DNA of 64,000 bases, from positions 191,036,834 through 191,100,833 of the forward strand of contig NC_077231.1 of NCBI RefSeq assembly GCF_027887165.1. Direction: 5' to 3'. This DNA comes from Monodelphis domestica. Its lineage: Eukaryota; Chordata; Mammalia; Didelphimorphia; Didelphidae. A model generated the notes under the pieces. The model had not been told where the DNA came from, did no database searches, and saw only the letters and a list, made by a program, of their open reading frames with translations. Positions within the stretch are counted from its first letter, which is position 1. Every line of letters begins with the position of its first letter. Position numbers and translations under genes: made by a program. Positions 22,391-34,205 of the stretch are shown here, piece by piece.

Positions 22391-22620
22391 GCTTTTTTTT
22401 TTTTGTGGGCTTAGCTTTATTTTTAAACAATTAAACTCTCCAGTTACATGAGTTGGAAATAGCATTGCTTGCTTTGCAAGGTAAAACAGTACGAATATGG
22501 GTAACAGAATATCATGCAATTGTTACTATTAAATTTAAGACCCTGTCCCTGGTGATTTTCATGCCTACACAGGGTAATACTCCAGCAGCATTAGAGACTA
22601 GAGTCTTTTGTGGACAAAAC
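22391..22620 (-). pseudogene. Candidate retrocopy of an unidentified transcript 3' end
   Basis: A T-run at 22390-22402, read on the minus strand as a poly(A) tail, is preceded by TTTAAAAATAAAGCTAAGCC, which places an AATAAA signal about 15 bases before the tail as in an mRNA end. AGAAAAGGGC before the T-run and CAAAACAGGGC near 22612 could be diverged target duplications. No protein was recognised. Confidence 0.4.
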
Positions 22621-23715
22621 AGGGCTCATGCATGCAGAAGTAAATGAAGTGTACATCTCGTTACTCCATGTTATTGTCCTAAGAGGTCTGTGCATCTTTC
22701 CAGAGTCTCTTATTTAGACTCCTCAATTTGTGCTACAGGCATTTTACCAATCTTACTAGTGATGAAGATCACAGCTTTCCACAGAGAATGAGATGAGGAC
22801 ATTTGAGCCCCGCATGGTAACGACAGCTTTCAACAGGGCAGCTTTCCTGTATTTCGTCCACAAGAATGCTGCTTCTGGTGACAGCTGGGGCCGGGAAAGG
22901 GGACTGGAATCAGATAGACTAACCAATTGTCTCTTTCACATGATCAAGTTTCCCTTTTTTCCAGATCAATTTCTATCCTAGCTTCTTCATTCTCACCTAA
23001 AAAAAAAAAAATCTTTTTGAGATTCCTAAACTCTCAGTTCCTCCTTGCTTTTATTTTGAAATGTTCCCTGTACAGATGTTGTGGTCTAGCTGAGGTCTTG
23101 GTACATATTTTTAAGTGTAATTTATTTACCCAGGAAAGCTTTGCTCAAATATAGCATCTGGTTTTCAGTGAGGTTCTATCCAGTGGTCAGATTTTCCATC
23201 TGGGATTATGAAGTATAAAGGCAGGGGCAGAGATGACTTCAAATTGAGAGATTAGGAGTAGGAAATTAAATCTCAAAATTCTCAACTGCCCATCTTCCTT
23301 CTTTTTTCTTATCCTCTTCTATCTCCTTCTCTTCTTCATCCTTCCCTTTGTTTGGCCTATAAAACATTTTAATATACATGATAGTTAAAAAAAACTACAG
23401 TATAGTCCATGATATATTTGATGGCATTTTTCCAACTATTACTTGCTCAACACCAATCATTTCCATTTTAATTTCTTGCAACTGGATATGAACTTCTTTC
23501 TTATTGTGTGTTCCCTTTAATTCTCACTCAAACACATCCTAACATGCCTATAGAATAAGGTCACGTTGGAATTCTGTGATGTCACTTCAACAATTTATTC
23601 TTAAGCTTTTGTGAATGAAATGTCTTTCAATTTGTCTGCATTGATATTTCCAAGGTAAGAATCTAGAAAATATATAATAGTTTAAAACTTTATTTTGAAA
23701 ACAGTAGGATCATCC
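22621..23715. other. Unassigned intergenic DNA
   Basis: No repeat or gene recognised; contains an A-run at 22999-23011 without a nearby polyadenylation signal. Confidence 0.5.
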
Positions 23716-23718
23716 TAG

Positions 23719-23965
23719 ATCTTAGATTTAGAGTTGGAAGGGACTCCAGGTTATCTAATACAACCCTCTCATTTTACAGGTAAGAATACAGTAAGATATT
23801 CTGTGTTGCCTGCTGCCTTTGCTAAACTTACAATCTCACCCATTGTTTTGGTCTGGATCTATTATTTCATCAGTGTAGAGAATTCACAGTGTAGGAACAG
23901 CCTATATCAATCAGAACAGATAGGCAACTCATCCCTAACTTTGAGATTTGTCTGGCAGTACTGAG
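23719..23965 (+). repeat. Diverged MIR/MAR-like SINE
   Basis: CTTAGATTTAGAGTTGGAAG and CTCATTTTACAGGTAAG open the element. GTCTGGATCTATTATTTCAT and AGATAGGCAACTCATCCCTA match the related copy at 24379-24625. Confidence 0.6.
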
Positions 23966-24220
23966 ATCTTTATGGGGCAGCACAGTAGATAGAGTGCCAG
24001 GCCAATCCAGAATCAGGAAGATTCCTCTTCCTGAGTTCAAATCTGGCCTCAGACACTCATTAGCTGTTTGACCCCAGGCAAGTCACTTAACCCCGTTTGC
24101 CTCAGTTCCTTCTCTGTAAAATAAGCTGGAAAAGGAAATGGCAAGCTACTCTAGTATCTTTGCCAAGGTAACCCCAAAAGGGTCACAGAGTCAGACACAA
24201 CTGAAATGACTGAACAACAC
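23966..24220 (+). repeat. tRNA-headed SINE with RTE-type tail
   Basis: GGCAGCACAGTAGATAGAGT head, CTGAGTTCAAATCTGGCCTC, CAAGTCACTTAACCCCGTTT, TCTTTGCCAAGGTAACCCCA and GGGTCACAGAGTCAGACACA tail. Confidence 0.92.
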
Positions 24221-24317
24221 TAAAATGTTTAGACTCATTCATAGAAATACCTGTTATATATGAGAAGCAAAACATGCAATCAGGACTTCTTGATTCTCAA
24301 TACAGCTCTCAAATAAA

Positions 24318-24625
24318 AGATAATATTTATATAAGGTTTATTGCTTGCCAGGCACTGTGCTAAGTGGGTTAGTCACCATGATAAAGTACTTTTATTATAC
24401 CTGGGCTGGATCTATGATTTAATTAGGATAGGATATTCCTGGGCAGAAATCTTCCTTTATCAATGCAGATTTATTCCTGATTTGGAATTTTTGATCTTAG
24501 AGAATTGCCTGTGGGCACTGAGAGATAAGGTGACTTGCTCAAGGTCCCACTGTTAGTATATGCAAGAGTTGAGATTTAAAGTCAGATTTTCCTGACTCTG
24601 CGGCTAACTTTATTACTACTCTATG
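24318..24625 (-). repeat. Diverged MIR/MAR-like SINE
   Basis: TTGCCAGGCACTGTGCTAAG marks a MIR-type end on the minus strand. From 24400 GGCTGGATCTATGATTTAAT to GACTTGCTCAAGGTCCCACT and AGATTTTCCTGACTCTG shares its layout with 23719-23965. Confidence 0.6.
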
Positions 24626-24642
24626 AATCCTTCCCATATACA

Positions 24643-24654
24643 TGTGTGTGTGTG

Positions 24655-24704
<50 letters not shown>
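24643..24704. repeat. (TG)n microsatellite
   Basis: About 60 bases of TG with a few interruptions (CATG, TATG). Confidence 0.97.
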
Positions 24705-24944
24705 GCAATGATTGGCTTAACTCCCTGAATCCAGCGAGCTCACTTGGCAAGTAGGCAAAGAAAATACTCAAATCCACAGATTCATAATTTTGGAAGCTCA
24801 CTATCAAGTGTTGCCTGTCTTGCTCTGACCTTGTACCATATTCTTGTTTTCTTTCTTCTCTCTAAGCCCCTCTGCTTTGAACCCTGATTCTAGTCACTGG
24901 GTCAAGTTTCCCCATGCCTAAATACCCTGCCATTGAAACAAGTT

Positions 24945-25485
24945 CCTTTGGGACTGGTGTCTACCTACAATGTTCATGATCCTTGTGAGAGATATAGTCC
25001 TGCTTGCAAGCTCTAGATCCGTCAAGTCAACAATCATTAAATAGTTACTATGTGCTAGGCACTATGCTAAATTCTGAGAATACAAAGTGAGGCAAAAAGC
25101 AGTTCCTGTTCTCAAGGGGACTGCATATAACCTTCTGCCTGAGACTTGCACCCAAAGATTTCTGCTTCTCCTGTGCTGATTATCTAGTGGGATGCTCACC
25201 TGCTTCCTCTCACCAGACCTCCCTGATACTGTCTATTCCTTTGGACCTCCATGAATGTTTACTTGCACTGATCACCTGGCTCAGCCCTTTGGTCTGTCTA
25301 TTTGTTGGGAAGCAGAACAGTGGGGCCAAAACAGCTCCTCAGGCAAGTGATCCCTGCCTGTGTTAAACTGCTGGAGGATGTAGAGGTATGTGCTCTAGGT
25401 CCTAATGCTGATCACCTGGGAGCAATCCCAATATGTGGGCTAAGATGAATTGCCCCTAGTCAGATTTGGTCTTGTCCCACATGTT
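24945..25485 (+). repeat. Unclassified repeat R, copy 1
   Basis: AGTTCCTTTGGGACTGGTGT at the start, and CAGTGGGGCCAAAACAGCTC, CCTCAGGCAAGTGATCCCTG and GAGGTATGTGCTCTAGGTCC later, match 26413-26690. A 300-base middle part absent from the other copy includes a family M/L2-like piece at 25025-25130. LTR-like in feel, but no ends were fixed. Confidence 0.5.
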
Positions 25486-25569
25486 TCAATGGCAATTCTA
25501 AACATGGAAATAGAAAATGGGGGGGGGGGAGGGAAGCATGTTTCCAAAACAAAAAGTAAACAGAGGGTT

Positions 25570-25855
25570 TGAGTTGAATTCTTGAAGAGAAGACTGGAAA
25601 AGTCTTTTAAGGTCAGATTGTGAAAGGCTTTGAATGTCAGGTTAAGGGTTCTGGATTTTTTTTTTTTTGCATAGGCAGTGGAAAGACATTGAAATTTTTG
25701 AATAGGAAATTCTATATGTATTAAAAATTATGTTTTAGGAAAATTTAACAAGTTACCCAAAGGGCAATGGGGAGACCCATGGTGGGGAAAATTAAGTTAC
25801 TGTGAACTCTCAATGATGACTTGCACATAAGAACTATATGATCAGAAAAGGAGAT
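25570..25855. repeat. Middle-repetitive family M, copy 3
   Basis: GTGAAAGGCTTTGAATGTCA followed by GTGGAAAGACATTGAAATTT and AAGGGCAATGGGGAGACCCA matches the internal part of family M. The L2-like start at 25025-25130 (CATTAAATAGTTACTATGTG) may belong to the same insertion, now separated. Confidence 0.5.
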
Positions 25856-25904
25856 AGGCTGATTGTATTGTAAGAGTCAGAAATAAGAAGTGAGCAGCTC
25901 TAGT

Positions 25905-27020
25905 CTACAGCATATTTTATTTCCTTATGAACTTATTTCTTCTCAAAACATCCCTCTTTCTGTTGAGGGCATCATAATCCTTCCAGTCTCTCAGGACAGA
26001 CCTTGGATTTTCCCTTGGCTCTTTTGTCTCCTTCAACCACTCTACCAATGCAATGACTAACTCTTATTGATCCTATCTCCATATCAGCTCTCACATCTTT
26101 CTCTCTACCCTCATAGCTATGCTAGTTTAGGCCTTTCTCAGCTTTCGCCTTACAAGATCCTCTATCAGTCTAACTTCTTCCTTCCCTTTCATTTCCACTG
26201 ATCACCAAATTGATAGTAGCAATTTTTTTTTTAAAAATGGAAAGAATGGATCTGACCATGTTACTTCCTTATTTAAAGTCTTCATTGTTTTTCTGATTGC
26301 CTTTAGGGTAAAATAAAAATTCTCAACCTGGCTTTTGAATTCTTCTATAATGGCTCCCTCCTACCTCTCCAGTCTCATTTCAGATTAATATCTTTTGTGT
26401 AGTCTTCATTTCAGTTCCTTTGGGACTGGAGTCCAGCTTTGTTGTCCTTAATCTTTGTGGCCTATCTTTTTGTTAGGATTCAGAATGGTGGGGCCAAAAC
26501 CACCCCTCAGGCAAGTGATCTCTGCCTATGTCAGCTGCTGTAGAATGAAGAGGTATGTGCTCTAGGTCCCAGTTCCAATCCCCTGGGAACAATTCCAATA
26601 TACTGGCTAAGATGAATAGCTCCTGGTCAGATGTATTCTGACAACTCATATATTCCCTATGTACAACATTGCATTTCCTGTCTTTCTAGTTGTGCATAGG
26701 TTATATCCCATGTCTAAAATCCAGTGTTCCTTCAGCCCCAAATTTTAGAATCCCGAATTTCCTAAAAAGCACAGTAATGATAAAACCTACCACACAAGAC
26801 TTGTCCTTATTCCTTTAGTAATTAGAGCTCTCTTTCCCTTGAAATTACATTTTAGTGATTGAATGTTATTTGTATATAATTATCCATATACAAATTATAT
26901 TCCTCTGACTCAGTAGAATGTAAGCTCATTGAATACAGGATCTGTTTTGTTTATGTCTCAGTATGTCCATCACCTAGTACAGTCACTGTATACTGCAGTT
27001 CCTCAGTATTTGTTGAATTT
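25905..27020 (+). mobile_element. LINE-2 relic with repeat R inserted
   Basis: L2 3' half: CCTTGGCTCTTTTGTCTCC, TCTGACCATGTTACTTCCTT, AATGGCTCCCTCCTACCTCT, CAGTCTCATTTCAGATTAAT. After the R insertion (26413-26690), TTGTGCATAGGTTATATCCC and the 3' end CAGTAGAATGTAAGCTCATT. Heavily diverged. Confidence 0.75.
26413..26690 (+). repeat. Unclassified repeat R, copy 2, inside L2
   Basis: Same blocks as copy 1 (AGTTCCTTTGGGACTGGAGT, GGTGGGGCCAAAACCACCCC, AGGTATGTGCTCTAGGTCCC, CTGGCTAAGATGAATAGCTC), interrupting otherwise collinear L2. Confidence 0.55.
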
Positions 27021-27424
27021 TATGATCAAGTAGTTTTCAGTAAAATGATTAGCTCTCTTTTGGAAGATTTATGATAGGAGATAGACAATAAGGGTGCAAA
27101 ATGAGAAGGTATTAATTGCAGTCTACACTAAGAAAAGAATATCTTATAGCAGCCAGAGGGTTCTGAAAAAGAGTTTTTCTGCAAAGCCAGATTGGGCAAA
27201 AGTTCTTTCTCAGTTTCAGATGCATGTAGAACTCTGTCTAAATGAACCCAGACACTGGAATGATTTTATTTGTCTTCATGCACAATCACCCTAAGATTGT
27301 TGCTTGAGTAGTTATAAAGTATAATAACCAAGTACTAAACCACTGAGTGATAGCTATTGGGCAACATCTAATTGCTGAGACAAAAAATTCAATTTCACAT
27401 TAAAATATACTGCTCTGACCTAGC
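27021..27424. other. Unassigned intergenic DNA
   Basis: No repeat or gene recognised; the 66-residue frame at 27094-27294 has no family signature. Confidence 0.5.
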
Positions 27425-28380
27425 TTAGGGAACCTTCTTTTGTAATATTTAAAGGAATTGTAGAGGATTGATTGAAGGACAAAAGAGATACAGGGGATAT
27501 GGAAGGTTTTTTAATAGCGAATGGAGGGCTTGAAGGGACACAGGGAATATGGCTGCTGGTGAGGTAAAAGGAGAGAGATGCCCCCTGCCAAGAGACTGTC
27601 TTTGAAAAATGGGGTTCCCAGAAATGGCCCACCTATGATAGCCTGAGGGGATGTCTTCTCTATTGATTGATGCTGAAGATACCCCAGAGAAGGTAAATAT
27701 GGACAACATGGACCCCACTGAAGGACAAGACTCCCCCCCCAGACTAAGGTCACCCAGCAGGGGTCCAATAAGGAACGTCTATGGTTGAATGGCTGTCCTG
27801 AGGTTCATCTCCCTCTATGTCCCCTGAAATGATAGTCCTCTTATCTGACAGCAGTTATTTAAATAAAGATGAATTTTAATAACAAGTTTGGATTGGGAGG
27901 TATCAGGGTAGAGAGAATAAGGATTTCCCTATACTTTTCCCCAGATGGGGTTTGAGTTTCTCTCAGCTTTTGAGCTGAGGCCAGGCCTCACAGGCTGGTG
28001 GAAGGTTTCTTTATTCCTGTCTATGCTAATCTGTACTAGCTTTCTTAAGTTCAAAGTCTTTAGCAGTAGACAGCAAGAGGAAGAAAAAGTTCTGATCTTT
28101 AGAACTGGTTGGGCCTGTCCCTTCGGGCTGATGCCCCTAAAGACCAGCCTTACAGTTCAAACCGCTCCCCTTCAATCCTTTTGTTCAATGACAGGATCAC
28201 AGGAATCCAAGTAGAGCACACAATTGGGAAAATCAGGAATAGAGGCACTTCTATCTCGAGACAGGAAGAGAGCACTCCTAACAGTCTGAGGGCCAGGAAA
28301 GAGAGTCATGAGACCAACCGTCACTCTCCAAGTTGCCCCTCCCCCCACCAACTGTCATTCTTGTCAATATCTTCTCTCTA
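27425..28380 (-). mobile_element. Solo LTR related to the 42-kb provirus
   Basis: Shares with the LTRs at 42.0 and 44.2 kb the blocks GAGAGATGCCCCCTGCC, CAGCAGGGGTCCAATAAGGA, GATAGTCCTCTTATCTGACA and GCTGAGGCCAGGCCTCACAG. Longer and clearly older than those two. Fossil without internal genes. Its open frames are shadows. Confidence 0.7.
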
Positions 28381-29060
28381 GCATTCCAAATGCTGTTTGT
28401 TCCACCTGAGTGGCAGAAGTCCAAAACTTGCTTCACTTTTCCTTTCCACTTTTGAGATCAAGCCCATCAAGTTGGAGGCTCCCCACATAGCTGATACTTG
28501 AATTCTTTTTAACCAAATTACTTTGGAATTTCTGGATGGTGCTTCTCCTCCCGGGCATGTTGCTCCATTGCTAGATGCCATAGCCTATGGAAGAGGGTGG
28601 TGGTGATAGTAGAATAGAGAGACATCTCTCTGACATTTCTGATGTAGGTGCACACTCGGTAAAGTTGCTTTTGGCCTGGATGGCCTCAAAGCTAGTGCAC
28701 TTCAGCTATTTAAAGAGCCATAAGGAGTGAAATCTTTTTTTTTTTAACAACTTGTCATTGTCATTTCTCTTCCAATTCAATCACTGAGAAAGTTGTTCAC
28801 ACTTCTTAAGGGCATGATGGAGTATGGCAGCATCTTTACAGTTAGTAATTATTTTTAATCATTAATATAATAATTGGTCCTTACATTATGACAATTAATC
28901 ATAATTGGCATTAACTTCCCTTACTTTCTATGACTGCATTAACTGTGAGATGGGAAAATCAGTTTGTCTGTAAAAGTACTTAGCATGAGTGAGTCCGTAG
29001 TCTTAGTATGTCCTTTTATGAGACCATCCTCATCTCCACACATTTGTACCTAAAAGAGAA
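28381..29060. other. Unassigned intergenic DNA
   Basis: No repeat or gene recognised; T-run at 28735-28746 without a polyadenylation signal nearby. Confidence 0.5.
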
Positions 29061-29320
29061 AGGTGGGGGAAGAGAATAAGTATTTATATAGAGCCTACTA
29101 TGTTCCAGGCTCTGTGCTAAGAACTTTGCAAATATCCATTTGATCCTCACAACAACCCTACAAGGTAGGTGCTATTATTCTCTGCATTTTATAGTTGAGG
29201 AAATGGAGGCAAATAGAAGTTAAGTAACTTTTCCAGGGTCACACAGCTAGTAATATTCTGAAGCTAGATTTGAACTCAGGCTTCCCTGACTCCACTGTGT
29301 AACCAGTTGCCTCTGAGTGA
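29061..29320 (-). repeat. MIR/MAR1-type SINE
   Basis: Reverse of the CORE-SINE with L2-type end: CCTACTATGTTCCAGGCTCT, GATCCTCACAACAACCCTAC, AGGTAGGTGCTATTATTCTC, GGGTCACACAGCTAGTAATA. Confidence 0.85.
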
Positions 29321-29699
29321 GTCTATATACCCTTCAAAAATGTGATGTTGGTGGCAAGAAATATAAAATAGGAGAGCAAGGGTTTTTTAATATGTGAAAG
29401 ATGTTTCTTTTGGAGGGCATTCACTATCAAAAGACCCTTGTACTGAAATAATTTAAAAAGAAAAGAAACTAGAGAAAAGGAAAAGGAAATGCCAAATGAA
29501 GTCACTTAATTTCCTGAAGTTGTTGAATCTCCTTGGTAAAGGTAATCTCCTTGGTAAGACAGCAGGAATATGGAGTTTTTAAAACCAAAACAAACAAAAC
29601 ATGGAAATACTTGAAACCAGAAAGCAAGTCAACATTTTCCCCTCTCTTTTTATTTCCACCTATTTTTTCCCCTCTTCCTCTGTCTTTTCCATTAGAAGT
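29321..29699. other. Unassigned intergenic DNA
   Basis: No repeat or gene recognised. Confidence 0.5.
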
Positions 29700-29814
29700 A
29701 TAGGGGATAGAGGGCCAGCCTCAAAGTCAGGAAAACATGGGTTCAAATCACATCTTTGAAATATACTAATTGTACGATCTGGGGGAAGTCTCTTAGCCTA
29801 TCCCAGACCATTCT
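29700..29814 (+). repeat. SINE left piece, split by LINE-1
   Basis: GGATAGAGGGCCAGCCTCAA, ATGGGTTCAAATCACATC and CTTAGCCTATCCCAGACCAT form a diverged CORE-SINE head. It continues at 31853 (TATCCCAGACAATTCTCTAA) beyond the LINE-1 insertion. Confidence 0.7.
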
Positions 29815-31852
29815 TTTTTTTAAGATATTTTATTTTACATATTACATGTAATAAAAATTTTCCATATAATTTTTTCTAAAGTTATATGATCCAAATTGTC
29901 TCTTTCCCTCCCCCTTGCTGGAAATGGTAAGCAATTTGATCTGGGTTTTACATGTATTATCATACAAAACATATTTCCATACTGTTCATTTCTGTAAGAG
30001 AATGCTCCAAATAAAAGTCCAAATAAACTAAAGTGAAAAATTGTGTGCTTTTATTTGCATTCCAATTCCAATAGTTCTTTTCTCTGGAGGTGGATAGCAT
30101 TCTTTGTCATAAGTCCCTTAGAAATGTCCTAGATCATTTTATTGCTGACAATAGTTGTCTATCATAGTTGATCATTTCAAAATATTGCTGTTACTATGTA
30201 CAATGTTCCCCTGGTTCTACTTATTTCAGTCTGCATCAGTTCATATGTCTTTCCAGCTCTTTATGAAATCATCCTGTTCATCATTTCATACAGCACAATA
30301 GTATTCCTTCACCAATATATATACAATTTGTTCAGTCATTCCCCAATGGGTGGACATCCCCTTGACTTTGAATTCTTTGCCACCACAAAAAGAGCTACTA
30401 TAAATATTTTTCTACAAGTAGATCTTTTTCCCTTACCTTTGATCTCTTTGGCATACAGACCTAGTAGTGCTATTACTAGATCACAGGGTATATACTCTTT
30501 TATAATCATTTGGACATCGTTCATAACTCCACTAGCAATGCCTTAGTGTTCCCCATCCCCTGCAACATTTATCATTTTCCTTTACTGACATATTAGCCAA
30601 TCTGATAGGTGTAAGGTGGTACCTCAGAGTTGTTTTAATTTGCATTTCTCTATTCAAGAGTTATTTAGAACTTTTTTCATATTATTATTGATAGTTTTGA
30701 TTTCTTCATCTAAAAATTATTTGTTCATATCCTTTGATCATTTGTCAATTGGGAAATGACTTGTATTCTTACAAATTTGATTCAATTCTCTAAATACTTG
30801 AGAAATGACACTTTTATCAGAGAAATTTGTCATAAATATTTTCTATTTCCCTTCTAATCTTGGTTACATTGGTTTTGTTTGTACAAAACCTTTTTAATGT
30901 AATATTGTCAAAATTTTTCATTTTGCATCTTATATTCTCTTTCTCTTGTTTGGTCATAAATTACTCCCTTCCCCATAGATTTGAGAGCTAAACTATTCTG
31001 TGTTCTAATTTACTTATAGTATCATCCTTTATGTCTAAATCATATGCCCATTTTGACCATATCTTTGTATAAGTTGTAAGATATTGGTCTATACCTAGTT
31101 TCTGTCATAGATTTTTCCACTTTTCCTAGCAGTTTGTATCATATACTGACTTCTTATCCCAAAATCTGGGACCTTTGAGTTTATCAAACACTAGATGGCT
31201 ACCTCTAATCTATTCCAATAATCTATCAATCTATTTCTTGGACAGTAATGAATTGTTTTGGCGATTACTGTTTTATAGTACACTTTGAGATCTGATACTG
31301 CTAGGTCACTTTCCTTCACTCCCCCCCCCCCCAATTAATTCCCTTAATATGTTTGACCTTTTATTCTTCCAAAAGAATTTTCTTATTATTTTTCTAATAT
31401 TATAAAATGATCTTTTGATAATTTGATTAGTAAGGCAATGAATAAATACATTAATTTGGATGGAGTGGCCATTTTCATTATATTAGCTCAGTGTACTCCC
31501 AAGCAATTAATGTTTTTCTGATTGTTTTGATCTGACTCTAATTGTGTGAAAAGTGCTTTGTAATTGTACTCATATAATTCTTGTGTTTTGGTGAATCAAT
31601 TCCCAAGTATTTTATATTGTCTAGAGTAATTTTAAGTAGAATTTCTCTTGCTGCTATACTTTGTTGGTAATATATAGAATTGTTGATGATATGTGTGGGT
31701 TTATTTGTATTCTGCAATAAATATTTTTCATTCCTGATCCTATAATTCCATGGATGACTGAATAAGATGCATTAAGCTTTGACAGTAGAATTTAAATAAC
31801 AAGAATAATAAGTCTGGCCCAGATTTCCCTTACAGGAATATATTTGTTAAAG
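29815..31852 (-). mobile_element. 5'-truncated LINE-1 with locally copied 5' extension
   Basis: Minus-strand LINE-1 from its tail (T-run at 29814-29823) through 3' UTR and the ORF2 C-terminus to about 31718 (compare GTGTGGGTTTATTTGTATTC with 57910). The whole 29815-31852 block is flanked by 16-base duplications with one difference: TATCCCAGACCATTCT at 29799-29814 and TATCCCAGACAATTCT at 31853-31868. The last 134 bases before the right duplication are not LINE-1. Of these, 31721-31830 copies sequence found at 32904-33004. Frames are decayed. Confidence 0.85.
31721..31830 (+). repeat. Direct duplicate of 32904-33004
   Basis: ATATTTTTCATTCCTGATCC through AGATTTCCCT is shared with 32904-33004. 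By eye there are two substitutions and one 9-base extra AATAATAAG here. It lies between the LINE-1 5' end and the right target duplication. Confidence 0.92.
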
Positions 31853-31877
31853 TATCCCAGACAATTCTCTAAGATTT

Positions 31878-32075
31878 TGCCTTTTGGGGCAACAAGGTTG
31901 CACAGTGGATAGAGCTCCAGGCCTAAAATCAGGAGAACCTGGGTTCAAATCAGTCATCAGATATATCCTAGCTCTGTGACCCTGGGCAAGTCACTTTATC
32001 CTAATTGCCTAGTCCTTGCTTCTCTTCTATCTTAGAATTGGCAGAAGGTAAGGGTTAATAAGAAAAAAGATGGGG
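31878..32075 (+). repeat. tRNA-headed SINE with AAGGTAAGGG-type tail
   Basis: GGTTGCACAGTGGATAGAGC, CTGGGTTCAAATCAGTCATC, CTGTGACCCTGGGCAAGTCA, TTGCCTAGTCCTTGCTTCTC and GGCAGAAGGTAAGGGTTAAT. Confidence 0.88.
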
Positions 32076-34205
32076 GGAAAAGACTATGCCTTTCAAGGTA
32101 GTTGATGATCAGAGTTTCCCACACTCATGAAATCACTAGATTGAGAAAAAGGAAAATAATCTTTCTGTTTTCTCTTTATAGAAATACCTTTCTTGAAGAG
32201 TATTGAATTCTATGGACTGGAAATGGGAAATTATACTAGAAAAGGTAGGAAATTTTGATGTGAATTTACAAACGTTCCGTACCAAAATCAGTTTGTATTT
32301 TGCTCTACAAATGCTCCCTCACAACACAACAATGCAAATTGAAGATTTCTGATCCAAGGTTTAGTGTTTTTGGTGACACTTCTACAAAGGGCAGCTTGGA
32401 CTTTTGCTTAGTTTAAGTACTTGACTGTTTACGAATCAAATATCCTCATCCACCCATCCCATATAATCAACTAAGATGAAAAGTCAGGCTAAGCCTAACC
32501 TATACATTCATCCTTAATTTATTTATGCATATCAGATATATGACCTTTAAAACCCATCCCTGATAACTGTTTTTAAATGCTTTTCATGCTCTTAAATGTG
32601 TGAATGTGAAAAATGTGAAGTGCTCGTGCCTATTTAAATGTAATATTCCTATTTTCAACTTTTATGTTACATTTTAAAATAAAAACAAATGAACACAATT
32701 TAATGAAGAACACTACAATTGGATAAGGAGGGACACAAATCACAAGCAGTCCTAATTTATTTCAATTACATAGAACTATGCATGTTATAGTTTTATAGTC
32801 ACAATTTTCTTACCAAAAGATCAAAGATGCCAGAGAGGTAACACCTACATCTCATTTCTAATTATAAATATCTTTCAACTTACTCTTCAACAATTTCACA
32901 TAGATATTTTTCATTCCTGATCCTATAATTCCATGGATGACTGAATAAGATGCAATAAGCTTTGACAATAGAATTTAAATAACAAGTCTGGCCCAGATTT
33001 CCCTAATGTGAAATCTTTACAGCATTTGCAAAGCAGAGCTATATTCATGTTTTTGGAAATTTTCTCTTTTGACTGGTCACTTTTTATTTTCAATCACTCA
33101 TGAAATAAACAAGATCAGTTGGGAGTTCAAGAGAAATAAATGGGAGTGTGATGAGATCCTGGCTCTTAAAGATTAAATGATTATTTTAGATTGAACATAC
33201 TTTTCATTCCCACTGAGAGCAGAAATAGACAGGCAGTCTAATGTATTATAATATTATAATTTTCTGGAGGGGAGGAATCATTCGGCTGGCCAAGGGGTTT
33301 TTTAATCATAATGATTTTGTATTAATAGAATGCTTTTTCCTCCCTGAGGGTATGTGACTGGAAGTATGTATGTGACCTTGTTTTCTGAAATCAAGCCTAC
33401 TCTTACTTCATGTCCCCTCTTTATTTTTAAATGATTTGCTAATGAGGAGCCTGTTGCCCTGTGTGAGATCATCCTACTTCCATACAAATAAAATAAAAAT
33501 TCATTGATTTATGTATAGAGATTTGAAGGATGCTAAGAAAGCCTTCCTATGATCTTTACCCCTTCTCTTTTACCATCCTCTCTTGGGATTGCCCTTATTA
33601 AGTGAGGTCAGTTTCTAGGGCCATTCCTGGTAAGCAAGGAGCATAAGTACAGTGATACTTCTTCCTGGCTGATAATGCCTTTCTTAATTTAGTCTAAAAT
33701 TGCATGAGCTTTCAGGGCTGGCATATCACATCATTGGCTCATATGCATCTTACAGTACACTAAAACCCCTGGAACTTTAGGGAAGACTTAGAAAGCTACC
33801 TTCATGATCACGGATCCCTGAAAATTGTTGTACTTGTATCCTTTAATAAACTATAAGTAGTCATTCAACTCTCAATCCTTATTGCAGCAAAGCACCAAGC
33901 ATGACCCTTGTATACCTTTATCCAAGTTGTTGTCCTGAGGGTCAAATCTCACCTTTCATGTGTTTTTGTAGGACTAGGAGTAAGAATAGTTTTTATATTT
34001 GTAAAGAAGTTGAGCTGGCTTTAACCCTCAGGCCATATTTTTCTGACTGTAAGCATCATAGGACCAAAAAAAAGGGATTCTCGAAATATTTTATCCACAT
34101 TTATATCCATATCTAAATCATTTATATTCATAGTTACAGATATATTACATACAAATATAGGTCTATACATATGCATATGTGTCATGTATGTATATTTACA
34201 CATAT
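32076..34205. other. Unassigned intergenic DNA, single-copy-looking
   Basis: No recognised repeat except the direct duplicate at 32904-33004. Several polypurine and AT-rich stretches. No supported exon. Confidence 0.5.
32904..33004 (+). repeat. Probable source of the copied segment at 31721-31830
   Basis: Flanks on both sides look unique, with no LINE-1 or target duplication next to it. This suggests it is the original and 31721-31830 the copy. Confidence 0.8.

Noticed and set aside
27094-27294. 66-residue frame as a possible conserved exon
   Set aside because: No splice-site context, no recognised domain, and length expected by chance.
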